A DNA stretch of 64,000 bases from Myxococcus stipitatus (GTDB lineage Bacteria > Myxococcota > Myxococcia > Myxococcales > Myxococcaceae). Position numbers and translations under genes: made by a program. The stretch is taken from NCBI RefSeq assembly GCF_021412625.1, contig NZ_JAKCFI010000001.1, positions 868,001 to 932,000 on the forward strand. Reading direction: 5' to 3'. Below, piece by piece: positions 35,235 through 43,943 of the stretch (its first letter is position 1; every line of letters starts with the position of its first letter). The notes below the pieces were generated by a model. That model was not told the DNA's origin and made no database searches. It was given only the letters and a program-made list of their open reading frames with translations.

Positions 35235-36197
35235 CTAGGTCCCGCCCCCCACGCGCCGCCGTCGCCGGGGGGCCGGGGCGTGCGCATGCTTACGTCTCCG
35301 GGGGGCGAGCGCTCGCAGGCCGTTCTCCTGGAGACGCTTGCGTGCCTCGCGGACGCCCAGCCCGGTGAAATGCATGGCGAGCGCCAGCTTCACCTCGCCC
35401 CGGGCGGCCTCCAGCAGCCGCGCCGCGTCCGCGGGGGGCAGCCCCGTCAGCTCCGTCACCATGCGCGCCGCGCGGGCCCGCAGCTTCGCGTTGGCCGGGC
35501 GCAGATCCACCATGCGGCCTCGGTACACCTTGCCCAGCGCGACGAAGGCGGCGGTGGTGATGGCGTTGAGGATCAGCTTCGTCGCCGTGCCGGCCTTCAG
35601 CCGCGTGGAGCCCGCCACCAGCTCCGGCCCGGTGCGCGCCAGCACGAGCGTGTCCACGGCCTCGCGCGAGCGGGGCGGGTTGCAGCACACCAGCACCGTG
35701 TGGGCGCCGCGCCGCTTCGCCTCGCGCAGCGCGGAGCGGACATAGGGCGTGGAGGCGCTGGCGGAGATGCCGCACACCACGTCCCGCGAGGTGGGACGGA
35801 AGGACATGACGTCCTGGGCACCCGCGTCGGTGTCGTCCTCGGCGCCCTCGACGGCGCGGGTCAACGCGCGACGGCCACCCGCGATGCGGGCCTGGATCCG
35901 CGACGGAGCACTGCCGAAGGTGGGGGGACACTCGCTGGCGTCGAGCACGCCCAGCCGACCGCTGGTGCCCGCGCCGACGTAGAGGAGCCGTCCTCCGGCC
36001 CGCAAGGCGTCCGCTACGGCCGTCGCCGCATCCGCTATCGCGGAGAGCGCTGGCCGTACCGCGCGGACGGCGGTGACATCTTCATCATGCAGCCGGCGGA
36101 CGACCGACCCGATCGAGAGCAGATCGAGGTCGTCCGCGCGGCGATGGAGCCGCTCGGTGGGAGGGAGCTTCGACGATGACGCACGAGAGGACCCCAC
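35235..36197 (-). CDS. murQ: N-acetylmuramic acid-6-phosphate etherase
   Basis: A 320-aa SIS-domain enzyme that cleaves the lactyl ether of MurNAc-6-phosphate, giving GlcNAc-6-phosphate and D-lactate. Signature: LLYVGAGTSGRLGVLDASEC followed by PPTF, then IAGGRRALTRAVEGAEDD, GISASASTPYVRSAL, STRLKAGTATKLILN and RMVDLRPANAKLRARA. The last 30 residues are Arg-rich and unlike the family. The GTG at 36197 is the only start that keeps the N-terminus (PPTERLHRRADDLDLLS). It lies 16 bp after rpmB and 10 bp before anmK. Confidence 0.94.
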   Translation of the reverse strand: MGSSRASSSKLPPTERLHRRADDLDLLSIGSVVRRLHDEDVTAVRAVRPALSAIADAATAVADALRAGGRLLYVGAGTSGRLGVLDASECPPTFGSAPSRIQARIAGGRRALTRAVEGAEDDTDAGAQDVMSFRPTSRDVVCGISASASTPYVRSALREAKRRGAHTVLVCCNPPRSREAVDTLVLARTGPELVAGSTRLKAGTATKLILNAITTAAFVALGKVYRGRMVDLRPANAKLRARAARMVTELTGLPPADAARLLEAARGEVKLALAMHFTGLGVREARKRLQENGLRALAPRRRKHAHAPAPRRRRRVGGGT

Positions 36198-36213
36198 CCC
36201 CGAGCGCCGGACC

Positions 36214-36405
36214 TCAGGCGGCCTTGGTCACCTTGCCCGCCTTGATGCAGCGGGTGCAGGCCAGGACGCGCTCCGTACGACCCTCGACGCTCGCCCGGAC
36301 CTTCTGCAGGTTCGGGAGGGTCCGCCGCTTGGACTTGTTGTTCGCGTGGCTGACGTTGTTGCCAACGAGCGGACGCTTGCCACAGATGTCACACTTCCAC
36401 GCCAT
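36214..36405 (-). CDS. rpmB: 50S ribosomal protein L28
   Basis: A 63-aa ribosomal protein. [35 protein letters not shown] and [15 protein letters not shown] are L28 hallmarks. Two CxxC pairs (CDIC, CTRC) make this the zinc-ribbon (C+) form. Strong ribosome site AAGGAGTTAGAGGTC before the ATG. It is usually linked to rpmG or other ribosomal genes; here murQ follows after 16 bp, so L28 and murein recycling may share a transcript. Confidence 0.97.
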   Translation of the reverse strand: MAWKCDICGKRPLVGNNVSHANNKSKRRTLPNLQKVRASVEGRTERVLACTRCIKAGKVTKAA

Positions 36406-36511
36406 GACCTCTAACTCCTTGAAAACTTGGGGCGTTGGACGCCTGCCATGAAAAGAGCGGCGGAACCTGCCAGAAAGCCGCTTGGAAATCCAGCCTTTCG
36501 GCCGTTTTGGA

Positions 36512-38038
36512 TCAGCCCTTGAGCGGATCCTTCTTCTTCAGCATCTCCTGGACCAGCCGGGCGGCACGCGCCCCGGCCAGCAGCTCGCCCTCCAGGCCCA
36601 GGCCGGGGAGGACCTCCCGCCCGGCCAGCAGCAGGTTCTTCACCGGCGTGCGCTGACTCAACCCCGTGACGCCCAGGAAGGCTTCCGACTCGAAGCTGTA
36701 GAGGGGGTGGGGCATGAGTCGGCTGCCGCGCACATCCCCGGCGTCCAGGTAGGGCGCGGAGCGCAGCAGCCGGTGCTGGGCGGTGAAGGGCATCACCGCG
36801 TCCAGCTGCGCGTCGATGCGCGCGGCCACGCCGTGGAGGTACTCCTCGCCCAGGTCGCGGGCGGAGGCGGGGACGAAGACGCCCGCGCACACCACGCGCA
36901 CGCCCTCGACCTCCTTGCTCTCCTTCGCGCTGCCAGGGGCGGTGCGCGCGGGGTGGAGCTGGATCAGCATGGGGCCCAGCTCGGCGTCCTGGGTGTCCAC
37001 CAGCGTCAGCTCGCCCAGGCCCCGTGGCAGGGCCGGTTCGGGGACCACCCAGTTGACCGTGAAGAGGATGGACTTCGTGTTGGACTGGTCCAGGTGCTCG
37101 AGCAGGTCGCGGTGGTGCTTCTTGTCCGTCTTCACCAGCCGGCGCAGCGCGCCCGAGTCCGTCGCGGCCACCAGGCACGAGGCGCGGTAGAGCGTGTCGG
37201 AGCGCACCAGCTTCACGCCCGCGAACTTGTTCCCGTCGAAGGACAGCTCCTCGACGATGAAGCCCGTGGGGCTGTCGCGGTTGAGCACGTCGCCGCCCAG
37301 CTCCGCCACGCGCCGGGTGAGCAGCTCGCGCAGGCCCTCGTGGCCACCGACGAAGGTGGACGGCGCCGACAGCACCTGGGACAGGGGCCGGGTGAGCGCG
37401 AGCGGCGCGTCGGGCTTCTCCAGGTGGGTGACGAAGGAGCGCAGCCCGCGCACCAGCGCGGCGGCGGGCGCGTCCGACACCAGCCGGGGCGGAGCCTCCA
37501 GGCCGGGATGGGACTTGATGAGCTTCTTGAGGCCCCAGCCCTCGAAGAAGCCGTCCGGGGGCAGCTCGGGCTGTTCCTTGAAGAAGGCGTCGCTCGCCTC
37601 GTGCTGCGCGGCGGTGCCGGCGAGGGCGCCCAGCAGCGCCTCGCCCTCGTCGCCCAGCTCGCGCGTCACCTCCGCCTTGCGGCGGGCCGTGTCCGCGTGC
37701 AGGTCCATCCGGCTGCGGGGAAGCACGAGCTGCAGCTCCGGCGAGTGGGGCCGCAGGGCGCGCTGCACGGCGGTGGTGAGGCCCAGCTCCGTGAGCGCCT
37801 CCTCCACGGCGGGCATGGACTTGAGCGGAGGGGCGACGAACGGGGCGTAGGGGAGCACGTAGCCGCCGTGCTCGTACCCCGGCCCCATGCCGTCGTGCTC
37901 GACGAGGAGGACGCGGTGGTTGCGCCTGGCCAGCAGCGCCGCGGTGAGCGCGCCGCCCAGCTGGCTGCCCAGCACGATGACGTCGTACACGTGCCGGGAG
38001 GGCCCCGAGGGAAGCTTGAGTTTGGCTGCGGACGTCAT
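36512..38038 (-). CDS. FAD-dependent oxidoreductase of the phytoene-desaturase type
   Basis: A 508-aa protein. The N-terminal Rossmann motif is [20 protein letters not shown] followed by [14 protein letters not shown] lacks the usual third Gly position of GxGxxG. A C-terminal FAD-binding motif [26 protein letters not shown] completes the fold. The layout is like phytoene desaturases and related isoprenoid or fatty-acid redox enzymes, but the substrate cannot be assigned and no carotenoid genes are adjacent. The ATG at 38038 ([10 protein letters not shown]) is chosen. About 106 bp separate it from rpmB, with a weak hairpin (36456-36461 with 36477-36482) that could terminate it. Confidence 0.8.
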   Translation of the reverse strand: MTSAAKLKLPSGPSRHVYDVIVLGSQLGGALTAALLARRNHRVLLVEHDGMGPGYEHGGYVLPYAPFVAPPLKSMPAVEEALTELGLTTAVQRALRPHSPELQLVLPRSRMDLHADTARRKAEVTRELGDEGEALLGALAGTAAQHEASDAFFKEQPELPPDGFFEGWGLKKLIKSHPGLEAPPRLVSDAPAAALVRGLRSFVTHLEKPDAPLALTRPLSQVLSAPSTFVGGHEGLRELLTRRVAELGGDVLNRDSPTGFIVEELSFDGNKFAGVKLVRSDTLYRASCLVAATDSGALRRLVKTDKKHHRDLLEHLDQSNTKSILFTVNWVVPEPALPRGLGELTLVDTQDAELGPMLIQLHPARTAPGSAKESKEVEGVRVVCAGVFVPASARDLGEEYLHGVAARIDAQLDAVMPFTAQHRLLRSAPYLDAGDVRGSRLMPHPLYSFESEAFLGVTGLSQRTPVKNLLLAGREVLPGLGLEGELLAGARAARLVQEMLKKKDPLKG

Positions 38039-38140
38039 GCGGCGGGCAACACTACACAACGTCCTCGCCGCTGGCGCTCTTTTGGCGTGGGCGTGATTCC
38101 AGGCCCGGCGGAAGCGCCCGGGCCCTGATGCGCCCGTGAC

Positions 38141-38827
38141 TCAGGCGCTCCGTCCGAACAGCCGCGCCTCCAGGTCCGGGGGCAGGGTGACGAAGTCCTC
38201 GAGCGTCCACTCGGCGCCGGCCTCGCGCAGCTGGGCGGCGGAGGTCGTGGTGGTCAGGCCCACCACGGCCATGCCCGCGGCCCGGGCGGACTGGACGCCC
38301 AGGATGGCGTCCTCGAAGGCGAGGCACCGGGCGGGCTCAACGCCCAGGCCCTTCGCGGCGGCGAGGAAGATGTCGGGGGCGGGCTTGCCCCGGGAGACCT
38401 CCTCGGCGCCGACGATGCGGTCGAAGGTGGCGCGCAGGCCCAGGCCGTCGATGACCAACTCGCGGTTGCCGTGGGGCGCCGCGGTGGCGATGGCCAGGGG
38501 GATGCCCGCCGCGCGCAGCCGGGTGATGAGGGACTGGGCGCCCCGGTGCAGCCGCAGGTGGGGCCGGTAGAGCGCGCGGTAGTGGTTCTCCTTCTCGTCC
38601 GCGAGCTGTTCCAGCTCCCGGGCGTCCACGGGGCGTCCCAGCAGCTCGGGGAGGATCTCCTCGTTCTTCCGGCCGGCGAAGCGCGTCTGGAAGTCGTCGG
38701 CGGTGAGCGACAGCCCGAGCCTCCGGGCGAGGGCCACCCAGGCCTCGTTGTGGAACACCATGTTGTCGACCAGGGTGCCGTCCATGTCGAAGATGGCGGC
38801 GCGCGGGGACGTGTCGGAAAGTGTCAT
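38141..38827 (-). CDS. HAD-superfamily hydrolase, beta-phosphoglucomutase-like
   Basis: A 228-aa cytosolic enzyme. Motif I AAIFDMDGTLVDNM carries the nucleophile and acid-base Asp; the cap (VFHNEAWVALARRLGLSLT) is the helical type of beta-phosphoglucomutases; motif II is LAIATAAPHGNREL, lysine is in SRGKPAPDIFLAAA, and motif IV is CLAFEDAILGVQSARAAGM. Either a sugar-phosphate mutase or a small-molecule phosphatase; the sequence does not decide. It is divergent from the hydrolase gene at 38914. Confidence 0.87.
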   Translation of the reverse strand: MTLSDTSPRAAIFDMDGTLVDNMVFHNEAWVALARRLGLSLTADDFQTRFAGRKNEEILPELLGRPVDARELEQLADEKENHYRALYRPHLRLHRGAQSLITRLRAAGIPLAIATAAPHGNRELVIDGLGLRATFDRIVGAEEVSRGKPAPDIFLAAAKGLGVEPARCLAFEDAILGVQSARAAGMAVVGLTTTTSAAQLREAGAEWTLEDFVTLPPDLEARLFGRSA

Positions 38828-38913
38828 GGTTTCCCACCCATAACGCGCCAGGGGGTGCGCGGGTCCACGGAAAGCGCGCGCGCCCGGGCGCCGTGGCTGA
38901 TATCCCCGCTTCC

Positions 38914-40008
38914 ATGAGCGATGACGTGCTGCTGGAGACGCGTGGGCCGGTGGGCGTGGTGACCCTGAATCGCCCGAAGGCGCTCAACGCGTTGAACCTG
39001 GCCATGTGCCGGGTGCTGCTCCCTCGGCTGGAGGCCTGGGCGGCGGACCCGGAGGTGAAGGCGGTGGTCATCCGGGGCGCGGGCGGGCGGGCCTTCTGCG
39101 CGGGTGGGGACGTGCGCGCGGTGGCCGCGTCCGTGGTGGAGGCGGCGCCGCGGGAGAGCGCCGGCGAGCGGCTGTCTCGCGAGTTCTTCCGCGCGGAGTA
39201 TTCGCTCAACCACCGCATCCACCACTTCGGCAAGCCCTACGTCTCCCTGGTGGATGGCATCTGCATGGGGGGCGGCCTGGGGCTGTCCATCCATGGCTCG
39301 CACCGGGTCGTCACCGAGCGGCTCGTGCTGGCCATGCCGGAGACGGCCATCGGACTGTTCCCGGACGTGGGCGGCGGCTGGTTCCTGCCGCGCTTCCCGG
39401 GCGAGTCGGGGACGTACCTGGGCCTGACGGGCGCGCGCTGCAACGCGGCCGACGCGATGTGGCTCGGCTACGGGACGCACTTCGTCGAGTCGGCCCGGCT
39501 GGACGCGGTGCTCGACGCGCTGGTGGGCGCGCCGTGGGGGCGCGGGAGCGCGCACGCGGTGGTGGACGGGGTGTTGGCGGACTTCCACGCGGACGCGGGG
39601 ACGTCCGTGCTGGCCACCCAGCACGCGGCCATCGACCGCTGCTTCGCGGCCGAGCGCGTGGAGGACATCCAGCAGGCGCTGGAGGCCGAGGGGTCGACGT
39701 GGGCGCAGGAGAGCTGGGCGACCCTGTTGCGCATGTGTCCCACGAGCCTGAAGGTGTCGCTGCGCCAGGTCCGCATGGGACGCACGCGCGGCTACGACGA
39801 GATGGCCGGCGTGGAGTACCGGCTGAGCCAGGCGATGACGGCGCGCGCGGACTTCCGCGAGGGCATCCGCGCGGTGCTCGTGGACAAGGACAACAAGCCG
39901 CGCTGGCACCCGGGCACGCTGGGAGATGTCTCCGACGCGGACGTGGAGGCGTGCTTCGCGCCGCTGGAGGGAGACGCGTTCGCGCTGCCTACAGGTCCTC
40001 GTCGCTGA
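38914..40008 (+). CDS. 3-hydroxyisobutyryl-CoA hydrolase-like enoyl-CoA hydratase family enzyme
   Basis: A 364-aa crotonase-fold enzyme. It has VGVVTLNRPKALNALNLAM, RAFCAGGDVRAVAAS (oxyanion hole), MGGGLGLSIHGSHRVVTE and ETAIGLFPDVGGGWFLPR; the PDVGGG segment and length point to 3-hydroxyisobutyryl-CoA hydrolase of valine breakdown rather than a true hydratase. The ATG at 38914 gives the conserved N-terminus. The last 20 bases overlap the convergent DUF523 gene. No other valine-degradation gene is adjacent. Confidence 0.88.
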   Translation: MSDDVLLETRGPVGVVTLNRPKALNALNLAMCRVLLPRLEAWAADPEVKAVVIRGAGGRAFCAGGDVRAVAASVVEAAPRESAGERLSREFFRAEYSLNHRIHHFGKPYVSLVDGICMGGGLGLSIHGSHRVVTERLVLAMPETAIGLFPDVGGGWFLPRFPGESGTYLGLTGARCNAADAMWLGYGTHFVESARLDAVLDALVGAPWGRGSAHAVVDGVLADFHADAGTSVLATQHAAIDRCFAAERVEDIQQALEAEGSTWAQESWATLLRMCPTSLKVSLRQVRMGRTRGYDEMAGVEYRLSQAMTARADFREGIRAVLVDKDNKPRWHPGTLGDVSDADVEACFAPLEGDAFALPTGPRR

Positions 40009-40642
40009 GGACGGTGAGGCCCTCGGCCCGGAGGAGCGCGGTGGTGATGCCCTCCCCGGGCCGCAGCGTCCCGGACTCGTACACGCGCTGGCTGCCGCAC
40101 GAGGGGCTCTTCTCCTTCAGCAGCGCCACGGTGATTCCGAACCGGCGCGTGGCCTCCAGCGCCAGCCGCGCGCCGCGCTGGAAGTCCTCCGTGCGGTCGA
40201 CGCGGGCCTCGCGCTCGAGGGCGCGCGCGCGCCCGGCCCAGACGTCCACGCCGGTTCCGCCGCTGAGGTCCACGGGCGGACGGGGAATCGGCAGGCCCGA
40301 GCCGACCTCGGGGCAGATGGGGACGACCTCCTTGCCCTCCAGCGCCGCGAGCACCTTCTCCGAGCGCTGAGAGCGGCCGTCGTAGCGGACCGCCTCGCCG
40401 AGCAGGCACGCGCTCACGAGGACGATGCGTGCCTCGCGGAGCGCCGCGCGACGCGCCTCACGAGCGGCGTCGGTGCCGCCCGTGTCGGCGATGGGCTCGT
40501 GGCCCGTCACCGCGTCCACGCTTCGGGCCCGAGCGGCGTCGGTGTCGTGCATGGGCCGATGGTCCGCCAACCCGTCCGAGCCTTGGGGCCGCGCGGTGTC
40601 CGCGTTGCGCGGGTCGTGGGAAGGCGCGCCGCCCTCCGTCAC
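39989..40642 (-). CDS. DUF523 protein with a repetitive N-terminal extension
   Basis: A 217-aa product. From about residue 72 it is a DUF523 protein: IVLVSACLLGEAVRYDGRSQ, VVPICPEVGSGLPIPRPPVD and LLKEKSPSCGSQRVY, with conserved Cys; the family's function is unknown to me. The first 70 residues are polar and contain degenerate repeats (DTARPQGSDGLADHRP, DTDAARARSVDAVTGHEP, TDAAREARRA). The GTG at 40642 overlaps the purN stop (GTGA), which is why I chose it; an ATG at 40552 or a later start would remove some or all of the extension. Confidence 0.72.
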   Translation of the reverse strand: MTEGGAPSHDPRNADTARPQGSDGLADHRPMHDTDAARARSVDAVTGHEPIADTGGTDAAREARRAALREARIVLVSACLLGEAVRYDGRSQRSEKVLAALEGKEVVPICPEVGSGLPIPRPPVDLSGGTGVDVWAGRARALEREARVDRTEDFQRGARLALEATRRFGITVALLKEKSPSCGSQRVYESGTLRPGEGITTALLRAEGLTVLSDEDL

Positions 40643-41298
40643 TTGGGGGCCCCAGGGCTGCGCAGCGCCAGCTCTCCCGTGGTCGCCTGGGCCGCCACGC
40701 GGGTCCGCGCCCCATCGAGCGACACCTGTCCCGTCACGGCCAGCCGCACCGCGAGCGGGTAGAGGCGGTGCTCCTCCGCGAGGATGCGCGCGGAGAGGCT
40801 CTTCTCGTCGTCGTCCGGCAGCACGGGCACGGCGGCCTGTCCGATGATGGGACCCGTGTCGGTCCCCGCGTCGACGAAGTGCACCGTGCAGCCCGTGACC
40901 TTCACCCCGCGCTCCAGCGCCTGTCGCTGGGCATGCAGCCCCGGGAAGGCCGGCAGCAGGGACGGGTGGATGTTCAGCACCCGCCCGGGGAACTGACCGA
41001 GGAAGTCCGCGCTCAACAGGCGCATGAAGCCCGCGAGGCAGACCCACTCCACGCGCGCCTCGCGCAGCACGCCCAGCAGCGCCCGCTCGAAGTCCGCCTT
41101 CGAGGCCAGCGCCTTGTGGTCCACCACGACGGCCGGAACTCCCGCGGCGCGGGCGCGCTCCAGCGCGTAGGCGGTGGGCACGTTCGACACCACGCACGCC
41201 ACCTCGGCCGGGAAGCCATCACTCGCGCACGCGTCGAGCAGGGCCTGGAGGTTGCTCCCGCTCCCGCTGACGAGCACGCCCAGCCGAGCGCGGCTCAT
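40639..41298 (-). CDS. purN: Phosphoribosylglycinamide formyltransferase
   Basis: A 219-aa purine-pathway enzyme that transfers a formyl group from 10-formyl-THF to GAR. Motifs: [18 protein letters not shown] (phosphate loop), [29 protein letters not shown] (catalytic Asn and His) and [20 protein letters not shown] (catalytic Asp). It starts within the purM stop (ATGA) and ends within the DUF523 start (GTGA), so purM, purN and the DUF523 gene form a coupled operon. Confidence 0.95.
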   Translation of the reverse strand: MSRARLGVLVSGSGSNLQALLDACASDGFPAEVACVVSNVPTAYALERARAAGVPAVVVDHKALASKADFERALLGVLREARVEWVCLAGFMRLLSADFLGQFPGRVLNIHPSLLPAFPGLHAQRQALERGVKVTGCTVHFVDAGTDTGPIIGQAAVPVLPDDDEKSLSARILAEEHRLYPLAVRLAVTGQVSLDGARTRVAAQATTGELALRSPGAPK

Positions 41299-42332
41299 GG
41301 CTCGATGACCGCCGTCGCCTCGCCCTGGCCCGCCTCCACGCGGCCCACCTCGCTGGCCTGCACGCCACGCTGGGCCAGCACCTCCAGCGCGCGGGCGACG
41401 TCCTCCTTCGCCACGACGACGATGAGCCCCAGGCCCATGTTGAACGTGTTGAACATCTCCTCCCGGTCCACCTGCCCCAGCCGGGAGATGAGGTCGAAGA
41501 TGGGCGGCTTCACCCAGGCGCGCTCGCTGAGCACCGCGCGCGTGCCGTCCGGCAGGCACCGGGGCAGGTTGCCCGGGATGCCGCTGCCGGTGATGTGCGC
41601 CATGCCCTTGACCTTCACGGCCTGCGCCAGCGCCAGCGCGTCCTTGACGTAGATGCGCGTGGGCTCCAGCAGCGCGTCGCCCAGCGTCCGCCCCAGGCCC
41701 TCGGGCGTCGCGTCCAGCGCCAGCTTCGCGTCGTCCAGCAGCACCTTGCGCGCCAGCGAGTAGCCGTTGCTGTGCAGCCCCGAGGACGTCAGGCCGATGA
41801 GCGCGTCACCCGGGCGGATGCCCTTGCCGTCGATGATGGCCGAGCGCTCCACCACGCCCACGCAGAAGCCCGCCAGGTCGTACTCGCCCCGCGCGTAGAA
41901 GCCCGGCATCTCCGCCGTCTCGCCGCCCAGCAGCGTGCACCCCGCCTGCTCGCACCCCAGCGCGATGCCCTTCACCACCTCCGCCGCCGCGTCCACCTCC
42001 AGGCGCCCCGTGGCGAAGTAGTCCAGGAAGAACAACGGCTCCGCGCCGCACGTGAGGATGTCGTTGACCGACATCGCCACCAGGTCGACGCCCACCGTCC
42101 CGTGCCGGCCCGCCGCGAAGGCCACCTTCAGCTTGGTGCCCACGCCGTCCGTGCCCGCCACCAGCACCGGCTCCTTGTACTTGCCGGGAGGCAGGGCGAA
42201 CAGGCCGCCGAAGCCGCCGACTCCGGCGACGACCTCGGGGCGCATCGTGCGCGCGGCGAAGGGCTTGATTCGGTCGACGAAGGCGTCGCCGGCCTCGATA
42301 TCCACTCCGGACTGCTTGTAGGTCGTTCCCAC
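41295..42332 (-). CDS. purM: Phosphoribosylformylglycinamidine cyclo-ligase
   Basis: A 345-aa ATP-dependent enzyme forming AIR in de novo purine synthesis. It begins [20 protein letters not shown], with [68 protein letters not shown] and [15 protein letters not shown], all PurM signatures. The GTG at 42332 gives the conserved N-terminus; residues above it are non-conserved. No Shine-Dalgarno sequence is obvious, and a promoter-like pair with a palindrome over its -10 sits immediately upstream. Confidence 0.96.
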   Translation of the reverse strand: MGTTYKQSGVDIEAGDAFVDRIKPFAARTMRPEVVAGVGGFGGLFALPPGKYKEPVLVAGTDGVGTKLKVAFAAGRHGTVGVDLVAMSVNDILTCGAEPLFFLDYFATGRLEVDAAAEVVKGIALGCEQAGCTLLGGETAEMPGFYARGEYDLAGFCVGVVERSAIIDGKGIRPGDALIGLTSSGLHSNGYSLARKVLLDDAKLALDATPEGLGRTLGDALLEPTRIYVKDALALAQAVKVKGMAHITGSGIPGNLPRCLPDGTRAVLSERAWVKPPIFDLISRLGQVDREEMFNTFNMGLGLIVVVAKEDVARALEVLAQRGVQASEVGRVEAGQGEATAVIEP

Positions 42333-42333
42333 G

Positions 42334-42369
42334 GGCCGGCCTTCTACCGGCCAGCGCCCCCGTTGTCTC
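42334..42369 (-). promoter_or_regulatory. Candidate purM promoter with palindrome over the -10
   Basis: On the minus strand GAGACA (42369-42364), 17 bases, TAGAAG (42346-42341); initiation would fall within a few bases of the purM GTG. A perfect 6-bp arm inverted repeat (GGCCGG, 7 bases, CCGGCC; 42334-42352) covers the -10 and start region and could be an operator. Confidence 0.4.
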
Positions 42370-42456
42370 GGCTCGTGATTCGAAGGTGTCGGGTTTGCGG
42401 CTACAGCGAGGGCCCCTCCGCCCAAAAGGGAATTTGACCGGGGGGGAGGGGACTGA

Positions 42457-43122
42457 TTGACTCGCCGCAGGATGGGCGCCGAGGAAACCCTCTTTCAACG
42501 TTTCGGCAAGGAATTCCCCAAGGGCACCGAGCTCTTCCGCGAGGGAGAAGCCGGCAAGGAGATGTTCGTCATCCAGGCGGGCAAGGTCTCCATCTCCAAG
42601 CGCGTGCGCGACGTGGAGAAGGTCCTGGCCGTGCTCGGCCCGGGCGAGTTCTTCGGGGAGATGGCCATCATCTCCAACAAGCCACGCAACGCGTCCGCGG
42701 TGGTCAACGAGGACGCGCGCCTGCTGGTCATCGACCCCAAGACATTCGAGGCGATGATCCGCGGCAACGCGGAGATCGCCGTCCGGATGATCAAGAAGCT
42801 GGCCGAGCGGCTCTCCGAGGCCGACGCGCAGATCGAGAACCTGCTGCACAACGACCCGGCCAGCCGGGTGGTGCACCAGCTCCTCCAGCTCGCCCAGACG
42901 CGAGGGCGCCCGGTGGAGGGCGGCACGGAGGTCGACTTCGCCGTGCGCGACATGCCCCGCCAGATTGGCGTGGGCGAGCCCGCCGTCCGCAGCGTGCTCG
43001 ACCGGTTGGCTCGCGCCGGCCTCGTCGCGCACGGGGGTGACAGAGTCACCGTGTATGACACGGCCAGACTCCACGACTTCCTCCAATACCTGGAGATGAA
43101 GTGGAAGTTCGGAGACCTCTAG
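42457..43122 (+). CDS. CRP/FNR-family cyclic-nucleotide-responsive regulator
   Basis: A 221-aa protein. The N-terminal cyclic-nucleotide-binding barrel has [34 protein letters not shown] and [11 protein letters not shown]; the glutamate and arginine of the phosphate cassette are present, so real cAMP or cGMP binding is plausible. A dimerisation helix ([17 protein letters not shown]) leads to a winged helix ([20 protein letters not shown]). The TTG at 42457 has a strong GGAGGGG site five bases away; the ATG at 42472 has none. One base separates it from the phosphodiesterase-like gene. Confidence 0.87.
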   Translation: MTRRRMGAEETLFQRFGKEFPKGTELFREGEAGKEMFVIQAGKVSISKRVRDVEKVLAVLGPGEFFGEMAIISNKPRNASAVVNEDARLLVIDPKTFEAMIRGNAEIAVRMIKKLAERLSEADAQIENLLHNDPASRVVHQLLQLAQTRGRPVEGGTEVDFAVRDMPRQIGVGEPAVRSVLDRLARAGLVAHGGDRVTVYDTARLHDFLQYLEMKWKFGDL

Positions 43123-43123
43123 C

Positions 43124-43879
43124 GTGAAGCTGCGTGTCCTCGGCTGCCACGGTGGCGAGCTCCCCACGTGCAAGAGCACGTGCTTCCTCGTGGACGACGT
43201 CCTCGCGCTCGACGCGGGGGCGCTCACGGGGACGCTGTCGCTGGAGGAGCTGTGCCGCGTGGACCACGTGCTGGTGGGCCACAGCCACTTCGACCACGTC
43301 AAGGACCTGCCGCTGATGGCGGACCTGGTCATCGGTCGCCGGGACAAGCCCGTCACCATCCACGCGTCGCGCGAGTGCGCCCGGGCCCTGCGCGACAACA
43401 TGTTCAACAACGCGCTCTGGCCGGACTTCACCCGCATCCCCACGAAGTCCAACCCCGTGCTGCGCATCAAGACCTTCCGCGCCGGGGGCACCTTCGAGGT
43501 GGGGCCCTACACCGTGCGCAGCGTCCCCGTCAGCCACCCGGTGGAGTCCTGCGGCTTCATCATCTCCAACGGCAAGAGCGCGCTCGCCATGAGCGGCGAC
43601 ACCGGCCCCACCGACAAGCTCTGGAAGGCGCTCAACGAGACGAAGAACCTCAAGGCGCTCCTGTTGGAGACCTCCTTCCCCAACAAGCTCCAGTCCCTGG
43701 CCGACATCTCCGGCCACCTGACGCCCCACACCCTGGGCCTGGAGCTCCAGAAGTTCCAGCGCAACGGGGCTTCCGTGCTCCTCTACCACCTCAAGCCGGC
43801 CTTCGTGACGCAGCTCAAGAAGGAGCTGGCGTCGCTGCCGGTGGAGGTCCTGGAGCTGGGAGACCAGTTCGAGCTGTAG
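43124..43879 (+). CDS. Metallo-beta-lactamase-fold cyclic-nucleotide phosphodiesterase-like protein
   Basis: A 251-aa enzyme with the MBL-fold motif VGHSHFDHVKDLPLMADLVI and the order of class II cAMP phosphodiesterases (LRVLGCHGGELP at the N-terminus, SHPVESCGFIISNG, SGDTGPTDKLW, LLLETSFPNKLQSLA, ISGHLTPHTL). It would hydrolyse 3',5'-cyclic nucleotides. The GTG start is one base after the CRP-like gene, so receptor and hydrolase are almost certainly co-transcribed. A different phosphodiester substrate is possible. Confidence 0.82.
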   Translation: MKLRVLGCHGGELPTCKSTCFLVDDVLALDAGALTGTLSLEELCRVDHVLVGHSHFDHVKDLPLMADLVIGRRDKPVTIHASRECARALRDNMFNNALWPDFTRIPTKSNPVLRIKTFRAGGTFEVGPYTVRSVPVSHPVESCGFIISNGKSALAMSGDTGPTDKLWKALNETKNLKALLLETSFPNKLQSLADISGHLTPHTLGLELQKFQRNGASVLLYHLKPAFVTQLKKELASLPVEVLELGDQFEL

Positions 43880-43905
43880 GTGGCGCGCCGCGCTACACGG
43901 AACGG

Positions 43906-43934
43906 TTGACGGCCGGGGACGGTCGGATTAACCC
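43906..43934 (+). promoter_or_regulatory. Candidate accD promoter
   Basis: TTGACG (43906-43911), 17 bases, TAACCC (43929-43934), or ATTAAC with a 15-base spacer. Transcription would begin within about 5 bases of the accD ATG, which lacks a ribosome site. Confidence 0.4.
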
Positions 43935-43943
43935 CCGCCGCCA

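Noticed and set aside
40400-40642. Possible independent gene or insertion in the repetitive region after purN
   Set aside because: The frame is continuous with DUF523 and its start overlaps purN; no transposase ends or target duplications are seen.
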